A stretch of DNA of 64,000 nucleotides from Cylindrospermopsis curvispora GIHE-G1 (GCF_014489415.1 NZ_CP060822.1:1907501-1971500); one strand, 5' to 3'; counted from the first letter of the stretch, positions 30,834-39,795 are shown. The notes: a model not told the origin generated them from the letters alone. Program-made: numbers and translations.

Positions 30834-31517
30834 ATGCATAAACTTCTGATATTTAAGGATGAGAAGCTACTGTGTCAAGCATTAACTCATCGTTCCTATG
30901 CTAACGAAAATCCAACTGAGGGAGATCACAACGAGAGATTGGAATTCCTGGGCGATGCCATTCTTAATTTTATTACTGGAGAGTATCTCTATTCTCGTTA
31001 TCCGCAAAAAGGTGAAGATGAACTGACCCGTCGACGCTCTGCACTGGTGGAAGAAAAACAGCTGGCCAAGTTTGCCCTAGAAATTGGTTTGAATCAGAAA
31101 ATGCGCCTGGGCAAAGGTACTATTCAAGATGGCGGTTACCAAAATCCTAATCTTCTTAGTAGTACATTTGAAGCTGTCATTGGAGCTTACTATTTAGATA
31201 ATAATTGTAATATAGAAGCAGTTAAAGTTGCAGTTGAACCTCTGTTTGATTTTGTCTCACAACACACTATTGAATCCCGTTATAATGTAGATTCTAAAAA
31301 TCGCTTTCAAGAATGGGTACAAAAAAAATTATGTGCAAATCCACCTAAATATAAAACTCAACAAATAGGCGGATCCCCCCATTTACCAGAATTTGCTTCT
31401 AGAGTTTTAGTAGATGGTAAAGAGTTTGGTCAAGGTAAAGGTAAAAATAAAAAAGACGCAGAAAAAGCCGCAGCAGAAGATGCGATCGCTCGTTTACAAA
31501 GAGAGGAATTGTTTTAA
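30834..31517 (+). CDS. rnc: ribonuclease III
   Basis: Double-strand-specific RNase for rRNA processing and RNA decay. The signature NERLEFLGDAILNFI (near residues 33-47) carries catalytic acidic residues, and the second cluster is in SSTFEAVIGAYYLD. A C-terminal double-stranded RNA-binding domain begins about residue 150 and ends GKGKNKKDAEKAAAEDAI. At 227 residues it is complete. The start reads MHKLLIFKDEKLLCQALTHR. It stands on the opposite strand from the rne-rnhB cluster, but close to it. Confidence 0.97.
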   Translation: MHKLLIFKDEKLLCQALTHRSYANENPTEGDHNERLEFLGDAILNFITGEYLYSRYPQKGEDELTRRRSALVEEKQLAKFALEIGLNQKMRLGKGTIQDGGYQNPNLLSSTFEAVIGAYYLDNNCNIEAVKVAVEPLFDFVSQHTIESRYNVDSKNRFQEWVQKKLCANPPKYKTQQIGGSPHLPEFASRVLVDGKEFGQGKGKNKKDAEKAAAEDAIARLQREELF

Positions 31518-31617
31518 TATATCAAGTTTTTATACATTATTTAGATCAGTATTTTCCCTCTTGACTTTATCCCCACTTAATGTAATAGTGTTACAAGTTG
31601 TGATTGGGTAGCCTAAT

Positions 31618-31740
31618 TCGGATCCATAAAAGCTGGGTTTGAAGCGGAGGAACCACGTATTTGGGGCAAATCTTAATTGAGAGACACCTTCCAGTCTTAG
31701 CCCGTCAGCTAACTCCGTCGGCAATGGAAGGAACCTCCAA
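31618..31740 (+). promoter_or_regulatory. c-di-AMP riboswitch (ydaO/yuaA type)
   Basis: The stretch carries the hallmark blocks of the ydaO/yuaA class: GCGGAGGAACCACG at 31644-31657, GGGGCAAATCTTAATTG near 31663, and TTAGCCCGTCAGCTAA at 31697-31712 followed by CTCCGTCGGC. Pairings visible by eye are TTAGC/GCTAA, CCTTCCA (31687-31693) with TGGAAGG (31725-31731), and GGAGG (31646-31650) with CCTCC (31734-31738). It ends about 225 bases before the universal stress protein start. The class usually turns genes off when c-di-AMP is high. I see no terminator hairpin, so the switching mode is open. Confidence 0.85.
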
Positions 31741-31966
31741 AATGTAAGCTGTTATACCAGTTATTATTGAGGTTTCTTTAGTCAGTTTGTAATTTATTAG
31801 ACGCTTTTTGATGGAACAGGGCTGTTTATCATCTAATATTGGTTGGCAGTAAATCCAGTGTATGGTGGAAACTCTTGAATATCCAGCATATAAGAACTAA
31901 TAATATTTCAAATTGTTATCCCTGCTTATCATTCCTATTTAGTTTCTAGCGGGAGTAATTAGAACT

Positions 31967-32617
31967 GTGAAAATTAAGCCCTTATTAGCACGACTAGAGA
32001 GTGCTATTGGTCGACCTGACCTAATTGACCAGATGTTACTGATACCAAGTGCCAAAGAGTGCGATAATGATAAGTATTCAGCCATTAAGCCCATCAAGTT
32101 AATGGTAGGTTATGATGGATCTCCTAATAGTCATACAGCATTAGATATAGCCTTTTGTATAGCTCATCAAACCCACCTAGCATCAAAGATAGAAGTTAAA
32201 GTTGAAGCTGTTTATGTATTAGAGGAGCAGATAATTAATAGCTTGGGTAATAATGCCAATAATGTTTATTTTCATCACCGGTTAGAATCACCCAAAAAGT
32301 CCGTGGAAGTAGGGAGTACGGGTCCAAAATTGTCCGTATTGGAAACCATGTTAAAAACCATAGTATTGACACAATCAAAGACAGAAGAAGCAGATAAAAT
32401 TTTGTGGCAAGCCAGAAATTTAGCTGGGGAATGGCAGAGTTATTTTAAATCCCATTTACGATTTGGCAATTTGTGTACAGAACTGCAAAAAGTTGTAGAA
32501 TTAGAAGGTGCTGATGCCCTATTTTTAGGTTGTCAATCCATCAATCATCCCCTAATTGAGAGATTAGACAATAATTTTCCTTGTCCTGTATTGGGCATTC
32601 CCAAATGTCTTGATTAG
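31967..32617 (+). CDS. universal stress protein family protein
   Basis: A 216-residue cytosolic protein. The first 40 residues are a family-specific lead, then the UspA fold begins with IKLMVGYDGSPNSHTALDIA. It ends with GADALFLGCQSINHPLIERL and NFPCPVLGIPK, although the usual ATP loop G-2x-G-9x-G(S/T) is not clear. The start is a GTG at 31967 with GGGAG 11 bases upstream. It is the first gene downstream of the c-di-AMP riboswitch, which suggests a role in osmotic or potassium homeostasis. A transporter fragment continues in the same frame right after its stop. Confidence 0.82.
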   Translation: MKIKPLLARLESAIGRPDLIDQMLLIPSAKECDNDKYSAIKPIKLMVGYDGSPNSHTALDIAFCIAHQTHLASKIEVKVEAVYVLEEQIINSLGNNANNVYFHHRLESPKKSVEVGSTGPKLSVLETMLKTIVLTQSKTEEADKILWQARNLAGEWQSYFKSHLRFGNLCTELQKVVELEGADALFLGCQSINHPLIERLDNNFPCPVLGIPKCLD

Positions 32618-32779
32618 GAAGTAATCAGGGAATTAGCATGGAACCAAGCTGTTGTAAGTATTATCACGTTTGTTGTCGCTGCTGGTATTGCAGAACAGTA
32701 TGGCAAAAGAATCTCTTTCAAGACTTTTTTGCACTATGGAATTCCCATCACTATATTACAACTCATTACTGCTGCTTGA
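32618..32779 (+). pseudogene. 3' fragment of a membrane transporter (ion-transporter superfamily-like)
   Basis: Reading on past the TAG of the stress-protein gene in the same frame gives 53 codons to a TGA. The last 45 look like a membrane-transporter C-terminus: AWNQAVVSIITFVVAAG, then GKRISFKTFLHYG and IPITILQLITAA. The GKRISF-FL-YG-P-T pattern recalls the final helices of ArsB/NhaD/SLC13-type carriers. No start codon, ribosome-binding site or upstream helices remain, so this is a relic. The family assignment is from memory and tentative. Confidence 0.55.
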
Positions 32780-32814
32780 ACTGACTCAATCGGTTTAATT
32801 TACTATAACATGGC

Positions 32815-32900
32815 TTGTGTAGGGGTGTTGAGTTTAATAAACCCAACACCCGCATGGGTTACGCTACCGCTAACCCATCCTACAAATAATTGTTCCTACT
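32815..32900. repeat. palindromic repeat related to copies A and B, reverse orientation
   Basis: The right half, AACCCATCCTACAAATAATTGTTCCTAC, is cut short here as AACCCATCCTACAAATAATT; it is the reverse complement of the AATTATTTGTAGGATGGGTT block at 16451-16470. The left half forms a different hairpin, GGGTGTTG (32823-32830) with CAACACCC (32844-32851). It is therefore a composite or diverged family member. Confidence 0.55.
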
Positions 32901-32918
32901 TACTCGTTTTTTTGATGT

Positions 32919-33314
32919 TAGGGAGTGCTTCGCAATTGCCTGATAAACAATAAGAAAAAATTATATTTAGCGGTAAGCAAGATAAGTTTTTTTATAGTTG
33001 AAGGGGTGGAAATGTGGTAATATAGGAGTTCAATAATGGAGTGTTGGCGTTTTTAAAAAAATTGCACAGATTTCCATTATCAAGGTATCACATCCAAAGG
33101 TAAATAGTCAACCCCCCACATTAAAAAAAATCGGTGCGCGGGTATATTGATATCCTAAATTGGAATTAATTGCGGATCCCATCACAGTGTAATGTAGGTT
33201 GGGTTTTCTCAATCCAACCTAAATTATGACAAAACTAGTCGGTTTTAACCGACTTGAGCTTTGAGACCGGGAATTGATTCCCGGTCTCCCCCAAGGACAG
33301 TCTCCAGGTGTGGA
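32919..33314. repeat. 396-bp direct repeat, copy 1
   Basis: Starts TAGGGAGTGCTTCGCAATTG and ends CAGTCTCCAGGTGTGGA. It recurs with a constant 433-base offset at 33352-33747. I count about five substitutions and no indels. It contains three hairpins: AGGTTGGG...AATCCAACCT near 33196-33220, AGTCGGTT/AACCGACT at 33237-33254 and a near-perfect palindrome at 33264-33287. No ORF of note. The last 75 bases are the double-hairpin repeat also found at 7974-8048. Confidence 0.95.
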
Positions 33315-33351
33315 TTAATTCAAACAATAACGGGTAATTGGCGGTCTCCCA

Positions 33352-33747
33352 TAGGGAGTGCTTCGCAATTGTCTGATAAACAATAAGAAAAAATTATATT
33401 TGGCGGTAAGCAAGATAAGTTTTTTTATAGTTGAAGGGGTGGAAATGTGGTAATATAGGAGTTGAATAATGGAGTGTTGGCGTTTTTAAAAAAATTGCAC
33501 AGATTTCCATTATTAAGGTATCACATCCAAAGGTAAATAGTCAACCCCCCACATTAAAAAAAATCGGTGCGCGGGTATATTGATATCCTAAATTGGAATT
33601 AATTGCGGATCCCATCACAGTGTAATGTAGATTGGGTTTTCTCAATCCAACCTAAATTATGACAAAACTAGTCGGTTTTAACCGACTTGAGCTTTGAGAC
33701 CGGGAATTGATTCCCGGTCTCCCCCAAGGACAGTCTCCAGGTGTGGA
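33352..33747. repeat. 396-bp direct repeat, copy 2
   Basis: Near-identical to 32919-33314 and separated from it by 37 bases. Differences include GCAATTGT for GCAATTGC near the start, TTGGCGG for TTAGCGG, GTTGAATAA for GTTCAATAA, TTATTAAGG for TTATCAAGG and GTAGATTGGG for GTAGGTTGGG. Its right end touches the IS200-type element at 33748. The high identity implies a recent duplication. Confidence 0.95.
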
Positions 33748-34290
33748 GGAAGTGCCAACGGCGAATTTATTCGCCTTGATATTTAACCGTGATGCGGCTC
33801 TTCAATATACCTTTTAATAACATCTGCTGAAACCTGTCCAGCAGTGGAATAAAAATAACTATTAGTCCATAGGCTAGGAAGTTTAAGTAATTCAGGAAAT
33901 TTTCGTCTTAACAAGCAAGATGACCGTCCTTTAAAAGCTTTAACCACTTGATTTATAGCAACATCTGGTTGATGTTCTACAAATAAATGAACATGGTGCA
34001 ACCTCAAGAGCGAGGATATCCCAGTCTTTTTCTTTGGCTAGTTCGTAAATTATCTGTCGAAGGCGTTTAGGTATCCATACAAGATGCACTACTGCATTAC
34101 CTTTTGAGTGATTTCCTATTCTGTATTCCAGTGTTGTCTTCATATTGTTTCGTGGCTGCTATTGACAAAGTAGCGGTGATGCTAGGAATTGATCTTAGCG
34201 GAATCAGTAGAGGCTGTTTAAGCCAGCCTCAGAAAGTTCGTTTATGGACTCTTCAGAAATCTCCGTGTCTTCAGACCGGAGAAGCTTAAC
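33748..34290 (-). mobile_element. defective IS200/IS605-type element with tnpA remnant
   Basis: A 543-bp element that holds a broken tnpA and subterminal hairpins instead of terminal inverted repeats: GGCGAA/TTCGCC at 33760-33775 on one end and GAGGCTG/CAGCCTC at 34210-34230 on the other. Both ends recur in the short element at 57076-57340, which fixes the boundaries. No tnpB is present. It lies between copy 2 of the direct repeat and the response-regulator stop codon. Confidence 0.85.
33783..34143 (-). pseudogene. tnpA: tnpA, IS200/IS605-family transposase, frameshifted
   Basis: HUH single-tyrosine transposase remnant. The N-terminal part (MKTTLEYRIGNHSKG ... VVHLVWIPK) jumps to RLRQIIYELAKEKDW, lacking about a dozen residues normally between them. 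Near 33995 an apparent five-base loss shifts the frame exactly before the HUH motif, so HVHLFVEHQPDVAINQVVK continues in another frame. The later SYFYSTAGQVSADVIKRYI segment, with the likely nucleophilic tyrosine, is kept. No full-length product is possible. Confidence 0.88.
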
Positions 34291-34291
34291 T

Positions 34292-34987
34292 CTATTGGGC
34301 CAGTCCATGTTCTAAAGCAAATCTCACCAGTTCTGTACGACTATTAGTGCCAGTCTTGCTAAATAGACGACTGACGTACTTTTCCACATTACGAACACTT
34401 GTTTCCAACTTGCGAGCAATTTCTTTGTTCATTAATCCTTGGGCAACCAGATTTAACACACTTTGCTCCCTTGGGGTTAAATCAATTGTAAACGGTGGTG
34501 GAGTCTGAGATATACCGGTCCTAGGACTTAATAAATCTTTAATCTTGGCAATCTCATGGGCCAACTTGGCAATTTCCGTGTTTTCACTGTCTTCACCCAC
34601 AACTGTAGTCTGAGTAACACGCCTTTCTAGTAAATTGTTGATAATGGCAATCAGCTCATCTGGGTCAAAAGGCTTTGGTAAATAGGCATCCACCCCTGCT
34701 TGATATCCTTGAATGCGATCGCCTGTCATACCTTTAGCGGTTAAAAATATAACTGGTAGAGAAGCCAATTGGGGGTCATCTCGCAGTTGTTTGAGGAACT
34801 GATAGCCATCAACTTGGGGCATCATAACATCAGAAATTACCAAGTCAGGAGTATTTTGTTGTATTAATTCCCACCCTTCGCGGGCGTTACTGGCAACTCG
34901 AACACCGAAACCGCTTTCTTGTAAGTATTCCTTTACAGCTTCGCGTAACCCCGGTTCATCATCTACCAGTAACAGTTGTGCTGACAT
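34292..34987 (-). CDS. LuxR/NarL-type response regulator (Ycf29/Rre1-like)
   Basis: A 231-residue two-component regulator. The receiver domain (1-120) has acidic residues D9, D10, the phospho-acceptor D53 in ISDVMMPQVDG and the KPF lysine. A linker follows, then a LuxR-type helix-turn-helix at about 165-225 (LTPREQSVLNLVAQGLMNKEIA). The layout resembles the cyanobacterial/plastid Ycf29 (Rre1) regulators, but I cannot confirm orthology. No kinase gene is adjacent. The stop codon lies two bases from the IS element, which may have replaced the original 3' region. Confidence 0.88.
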   Translation of the reverse strand: MSAQLLLVDDEPGLREAVKEYLQESGFGVRVASNAREGWELIQQNTPDLVISDVMMPQVDGYQFLKQLRDDPQLASLPVIFLTAKGMTGDRIQGYQAGVDAYLPKPFDPDELIAIINNLLERRVTQTTVVGEDSENTEIAKLAHEIAKIKDLLSPRTGISQTPPPFTIDLTPREQSVLNLVAQGLMNKEIARKLETSVRNVEKYVSRLFSKTGTNSRTELVRFALEHGLAQ

Positions 34988-35051
34988 TGAAAATTTCCCT
35001 TGTTTTACCGTTGACCTAATTACTAATAACTTAGCATATCATTAGTCATCT

Positions 35052-36356
35052 CTAGAAAGTTTCAGATGGTTGGGGTGGTCGGGCAAATTTACTGTCTAAG
35101 ATAGCGGAAACTGCACGAGCGTACTGGGGGTCGCTTAAAGTTCCGAGCAAATTGGGATTAGCTGCTAACTCTCGTTCCTGGGCTTGAGTTAAATCCAACT
35201 GAATATCAGGTGTAATACCCTTTTTATTAATATCAGTGCCTTTAGGAGTATAATAATGGGCAATAGTAATTGCTAAACCAGATCCATCAATTAACTCATG
35301 AACCGATTGTACTAAGGCCTTACCATAGGTTTGACTACCTACCACTACTGCTCGGTTATTATCCTTCAGGGCACCGGTCAGAATTTCACTGGCGCTAGCG
35401 GAGTTACCATCTACCAATATGGCCAGGGGTCTATTAGTTAGCGCGGTGCCATTAGCCTTGGTTTCCTCGCTACCCCCTACCCGATCTACGGTCTTGACAA
35501 TACCACCTTGATTCAACCACATGCGCGCTATTTCAACACTAGCTTGCAGTAAACCACCGGGATTGCCACGGAGATCCAAGACATAAAATTCCACTTTTTG
35601 ATTATTCAAGTCTCGAATTGCCTTATCCATTTGCTCCGCTGCATGACTACTAAATTCTTGCAATCGAATATAACCAATACGACGTCCATTATCCCGTTTC
35701 AGGGTGTATCTTACTATTGGTACCTCAATAGTTGCTCTTGTTAACTTGATATCAAAAAGATTGTTTCCCGGTCTGGATATTTTGAGGGTGATAGCAGTTC
35801 CTGCTTGACCCCGAATCAAACCAGATGCTTCATCTATCTTCATTTTACTAGTGGACTGACCATTTATGGCAATAATTTCATCCCCTGCTTTAATACCCGC
35901 TTTATCTGCTGGTGAATTTTGTATAGGCTCTACCACGGTCAAGCGTTTGGTTTGGTCATTGATTTCCATGCGGATCCCTATCCCCGTTACCTCTCCAGCT
36001 GTTTGACTGGTCAGGGTTTCAAATTGTTTGGGATCCATAAATCTAGTGTAGGGATCTCCCAGTCTCTGTAGAGCTGATCGGATAGCTACATAAGCTTCTT
36101 GCTTGGATGTGTAGTTTTTGCTTAATAGACCTTGTCTAATTGCTTGCCAATTTTGCTGATTGAATTTACCATCAACATATTCCCGATTGACAAGTTGCCA
36201 TACTTGGTCTACCAGCGCCTTCGGACTATCTTGTAAAGCTGCTTTAACCTGTTTAGTCCATGCTTGACCAAATAAGTACAGGGTAGCACTGGTAGCAACC
36301 ATTGTACCAACCAAAGCCACGCGCAGTGGTGAGTAAGGTTTTGCAGATTGATTCAT
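35052..36356 (-). CDS. C-terminal processing peptidase, S41 family
   Basis: Exported serine protease of the CtpA/B/C group; CtpA trims the D1 protein of photosystem II, but which paralogue this is remains unclear. A membrane/signal helix spans about residues 12-32. A PDZ domain covers roughly 115-195 (VVEPIQNSPADKAGIKAGDEIIAING), and the protease domain carries YVLDLRGNPGGLL, the catalytic serine in DGNSASASEILTGAL and lysine in GSQTYGKALVQ. I chose the ATG at 36356 over 36365 because AAGAG sits nine bases before it. Confidence 0.92.
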   Translation of the reverse strand: MNQSAKPYSPLRVALVGTMVATSATLYLFGQAWTKQVKAALQDSPKALVDQVWQLVNREYVDGKFNQQNWQAIRQGLLSKNYTSKQEAYVAIRSALQRLGDPYTRFMDPKQFETLTSQTAGEVTGIGIRMEINDQTKRLTVVEPIQNSPADKAGIKAGDEIIAINGQSTSKMKIDEASGLIRGQAGTAITLKISRPGNNLFDIKLTRATIEVPIVRYTLKRDNGRRIGYIRLQEFSSHAAEQMDKAIRDLNNQKVEFYVLDLRGNPGGLLQASVEIARMWLNQGGIVKTVDRVGGSEETKANGTALTNRPLAILVDGNSASASEILTGALKDNNRAVVVGSQTYGKALVQSVHELIDGSGLAITIAHYYTPKGTDINKKGITPDIQLDLTQAQERELAANPNLLGTLSDPQYARAVSAILDSKFARPPQPSETF

Positions 36357-36548
36357 GTAGGTCATCTCTTATAACACGTCGAGAGTTAAGAATTTGCTTG
36401 CCTTACCGCACAATCAACAACCATATCGGTGTTACCCTGATCACTCTTTGCTTTGAAGGCCCAAATTCCTTTCCCATTATAGCATTTTGTTGAACTAGTG
36501 GGGGTTTTTTAAGAAATGTTTATAAAACATTTGTACTAAAAAGGGGTG

Positions 36549-38945
36549 CTATGAGGTGCTGACCAAAAGAATGGACTGTATGATAGATAGGGGAACTGTG
36601 GTGAAATAGTTCTTTTGGAATTGTTCTTCCCTGATTGCTGCGCAAAAACAGTCGATTTTAGTCTTAATATTTCCATAATTGGGTCCTGGAAGGCCAACTT
36701 CATAATCCATTGAACTGGTAACTGGATTCTGACAGGTGATTTTTAAAAACTCTCCCTCAGCATGAACCCTAAACCCTAGAGATTTTAAAGATTCCAATCC
36801 CAAATCTAAACTTTGGTCATTGATACCCAATTTCTGCAAAACTTTTAACCGGGTTGTTTTTTGATTAGTGCGACTCAAAAATTTGGCAATACCCACCAAG
36901 TTCAACCAAATTTCTTCAGGTGTGTGATAATTGGGCTGTGACCAAGCCAAAGCTAAGTGTTTTTGATGAGAAATGGCAGTTTTCAACCAACCTTTTACCT
37001 CATCCCAGCTGGTGGGACAGTGTTTAATGGTCAATATGGAATCATGGCAATTTTCAGCCTGTTGGTTTCTCCAATCTATAATCATTGCCGATCTGTGAGA
37101 TTTAACTTCCAAATGAATTCCTAGGTCACCAGTAGGACGGACATCAATTAATCTAATTTCATACTCTGGTTGTGCTTTAATGTTATTGAGATCTATTTCC
37201 ACTATACAATCACATCTCCCCTGGGGTAGGTCATTTTTATCATGTCCCCACCAAATCCCGGGAAACCCTTTTTGGCTAGAATCATCTCGCATCACAAATT
37301 TGGTTTTCAGATATTGAATTTTCTTTCCCTGAGAATCTTGTAGATTATGGTGGGAAATATTTTCAAACCAACAGTTTTTAATCAGTAATTTTGGCACTGG
37401 ATTTCCCATACCACAGGGTTCCAAAAGTTTCAGCTCTAAAAATAATTCTCTGCCTAAATCTGCCACAGTGACTACTATATCAGCTTGTACCGTAGGTGTG
37501 AGGTCAATTCCCCCTACAGATAATCGGAATTGTTGGTTAATCGCATCGGTAAATAATCCAATATTTTCCACAGATAAACTGAGTCCAGCAGCAAAAGGAT
37601 GTCCTCCAAAACGATGTAATAAATGTGCCTGCTTTTGAACTAGTTGGTATAAATCAATGGAGTTAATTGAGCGAGCTGATCCGCGAGCTAAGTTTGTTTT
37701 AGTATCTAGGGATTCTCCCTTTTCTGTACCTAGGGAATCTGTACTTAATAAGATAGTTGGTTTTCCTGTTTCTTGAGCAATTTGACCCGCAACTAAACCC
37801 AACACCCCACCTGGCCATTGACTATCTACTAAAACAATCACATGGGTGGTAGATAAATCTAATTCTCCCAGTTTTTTTCTTGCCTGTTCTTGAACATCTT
37901 TTTGCAATGATTTACGTCGAGAATTGGCTAATTCTGTCTCTTGTGCTAGTTGACAACACCGTTTAATATCTCTACTAGTTAATAGCTCTACACAGAAACT
38001 TCCATCACCATGAATCCTGCTAACAGCATTAATACGTGGACCTAATCCAAAAGAAATATCCATGGGGCGATCGCCATTTTTGTGACACAGTTCCAGTAGT
38101 TTTTTGATTCCTGGTCTCCTGCTATGTGAGATATTTTTTTTAGATTCTTGGTGTAATTTATCAATTCCAACCTGAGCTAAATAGCGACAATCACCCTTTA
38201 ATTGTACCAGGTCAGCAATTAATCCTATGGCAACCAAATCTAATAAATCTTCCAGGGGGTTTTGTGGTATATCTGGCAAAGTTTCATATAATGCTTCGAC
38301 TAATTTATAAGCTACCGCAACTCCAGAAAGATGAAATAATGGATGTGTTTCGGGTAAGTAACGAGGATTGATAATAGCACTGACGGGAGGACGTTCCCTT
38401 GGTAGGGTGTGATGATCGGTGACAATTAGGTCTATACCTAATTTCTGGGCATAAACAATCTCGTCAATGTTTGTACTTCCAGTGTCGCAGGTAACTATTA
38501 ATCTACAACCTTGTTGGGCTAGACGTTCAATTCCGGCAAAATTTAACCCATGGGATTCTGTTAGTCGGTTGGGAATGTAATAGGTTAATTGTTCATACTG
38601 AGGGAAAAACTCTCCTAATCCATCCCATAGTAATGCGGTGGATGTAATACCATCGGCGTCAAAATCTCCCCAAATGGTTACTTTCTCCTTTAAGATGGCT
38701 GCTGCTTTTAACCGATTGACTGCTAAATTCATCTCTTTTCCAAATTCAAAGGAACTTGCAGGTCGATAGTTTTTAAAATCGAGAAAATTGACCAGTTCTA
38801 ATTCAGTTCTAATTCCTCTTTGCCATAGGATTTGCGCCACAAAGCTGGCTTTTGATTTCGATCCATGACGGATGTAATACTGTTTTTGAACCGCTTGGAG
38901 AAAATCTTGAGGAATTTCTATGTTTTCTAATAAAATCCACTTCAT
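36549..38945 (-). CDS. recJ: single-stranded-DNA-specific exonuclease RecJ
   Basis: 5'-3' exonuclease of recombination and mismatch repair. DHH-family motifs are intact: WGDFDADGITSTALL, VTCDTGSTN, LIVTDHHTLP, SGVAVAYKLVEAL, and the DHHA1 motif RFGGHPFAAGLSL. At 798 residues it is about 200 longer than the E. coli enzyme. The extra C-terminal part (after about residue 580) is typical of cyanobacterial RecJ and has no function I can assign. The ATG follows a 52-base gap from the RecB-like nuclease gene on the same strand. Confidence 0.95.
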   Translation of the reverse strand: MKWILLENIEIPQDFLQAVQKQYYIRHGSKSKASFVAQILWQRGIRTELELVNFLDFKNYRPASSFEFGKEMNLAVNRLKAAAILKEKVTIWGDFDADGITSTALLWDGLGEFFPQYEQLTYYIPNRLTESHGLNFAGIERLAQQGCRLIVTCDTGSTNIDEIVYAQKLGIDLIVTDHHTLPRERPPVSAIINPRYLPETHPLFHLSGVAVAYKLVEALYETLPDIPQNPLEDLLDLVAIGLIADLVQLKGDCRYLAQVGIDKLHQESKKNISHSRRPGIKKLLELCHKNGDRPMDISFGLGPRINAVSRIHGDGSFCVELLTSRDIKRCCQLAQETELANSRRKSLQKDVQEQARKKLGELDLSTTHVIVLVDSQWPGGVLGLVAGQIAQETGKPTILLSTDSLGTEKGESLDTKTNLARGSARSINSIDLYQLVQKQAHLLHRFGGHPFAAGLSLSVENIGLFTDAINQQFRLSVGGIDLTPTVQADIVVTVADLGRELFLELKLLEPCGMGNPVPKLLIKNCWFENISHHNLQDSQGKKIQYLKTKFVMRDDSSQKGFPGIWWGHDKNDLPQGRCDCIVEIDLNNIKAQPEYEIRLIDVRPTGDLGIHLEVKSHRSAMIIDWRNQQAENCHDSILTIKHCPTSWDEVKGWLKTAISHQKHLALAWSQPNYHTPEEIWLNLVGIAKFLSRTNQKTTRLKVLQKLGINDQSLDLGLESLKSLGFRVHAEGEFLKITCQNPVTSSMDYEVGLPGPNYGNIKTKIDCFCAAIREEQFQKNYFTTVPLSIIQSILLVSTS

Positions 38946-38997
38946 GGTATTAATTTATGTTGTCGTCTTACATTTAATTCCACCCACCCACTTGGGT

Positions 38998-39795
38998 TTA
39001 ACATTCTATTTCTGGAATAGGTTGAATATTTGCCCCCGGTAATTGATTATCTATTTCACCATAACAACGATAGCTATATGGGCAATATTCACAGAGTTTT
39101 CTATGTTTTGGCTGTTGAGGTAATGGTTGATTTTTTTGATATTGTTCTAGCCAAACGGATAGATTCTCCAGCAGCTGTTTTAATTCATTTCCGTTTTTTT
39201 TATGCTGCACATTACTATATCTAAACTCAATTTTTTTTGAGTTCCCTTTTCCTGGGATAAACCAATAAGTCATAGATATATTTTGGGGTAAGTATGTGCT
39301 AGTTTCCGCCAAAACATACATGTAGAGTTTAGTTTGCCAATGACTGGCTAAAGACTTGATATCCTCTAAGTCTGGTAGTTGACCATAGGTTTTCCAGTCA
39401 AATATTTGCGCCTTTTCATTGTTGGCTATCAACAGGTCATAAATGACGGTTATTAAATAATCTCCCACTTGTAGATTTCTAGAATGTTCACTTTCCCGAA
39501 ATGTCTCCCCCTCCTTTCCCTGTGTCAAGATTTCCGGTATCACTCCAGTTAAATCCAATATTAAACTTTTGAGTCGCTCATCTTCCCCTATAAAACTCTC
39601 AATCGGTAGTCCCATGGCTTGCTGTTGCATTAGCAAGTGAAAACGACTACCCAATGTTTTATGCTCTTCCTGTTTAGGGTCTGTGGGTGTTGTTAGCATG
39701 TCTAAACATGTATGCTGAAACTTCCTGGGACAGTTCTCAATTAAGTTCAGATATCCCTGGGAAATTCTAAATAATTCCTGTTCCACTCCTACCAT
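38998..39795 (-). CDS. PD-(D/E)XK nuclease family protein (RecB/Cas4-like)
   Basis: A 265-residue protein of the PDDEXK_1 nuclease class. It opens with RISQGYLNLIENCPRKFQHT and contains the catalytic core AQIFDWKTYG. The C-terminal CEYCPYSYRCYG, with the early cysteine in ENCP, makes a likely 4-cysteine Fe-S site as in AddB/Cas4. There is no helicase domain and no CRISPR context. It lies upstream of recJ on the same strand, which suggests a DNA-repair unit. Confidence 0.85.
   Translation of the reverse strand: MVGVEQELFRISQGYLNLIENCPRKFQHTCLDMLTTPTDPKQEEHKTLGSRFHLLMQQQAMGLPIESFIGEDERLKSLILDLTGVIPEILTQGKEGETFRESEHSRNLQVGDYLITVIYDLLIANNEKAQIFDWKTYGQLPDLEDIKSLASHWQTKLYMYVLAETSTYLPQNISMTYWFIPGKGNSKKIEFRYSNVQHKKNGNELKQLLENLSVWLEQYQKNQPLPQQPKHRKLCEYCPYSYRCYGEIDNQLPGANIQPIPEIEC

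Noticed and set aside
32919-33747. The two 396-bp copies considered as a CRISPR or tandem-repeat array
   Set aside because: There are just two long copies with a 37-base gap; no short regular repeats or cas genes are present.
38998-39795. The RecB/Cas4-like nuclease considered as part of a CRISPR or defence system
   Set aside because: No cas genes, helicase or repeat array are nearby; its neighbour is recJ, which points to DNA repair.
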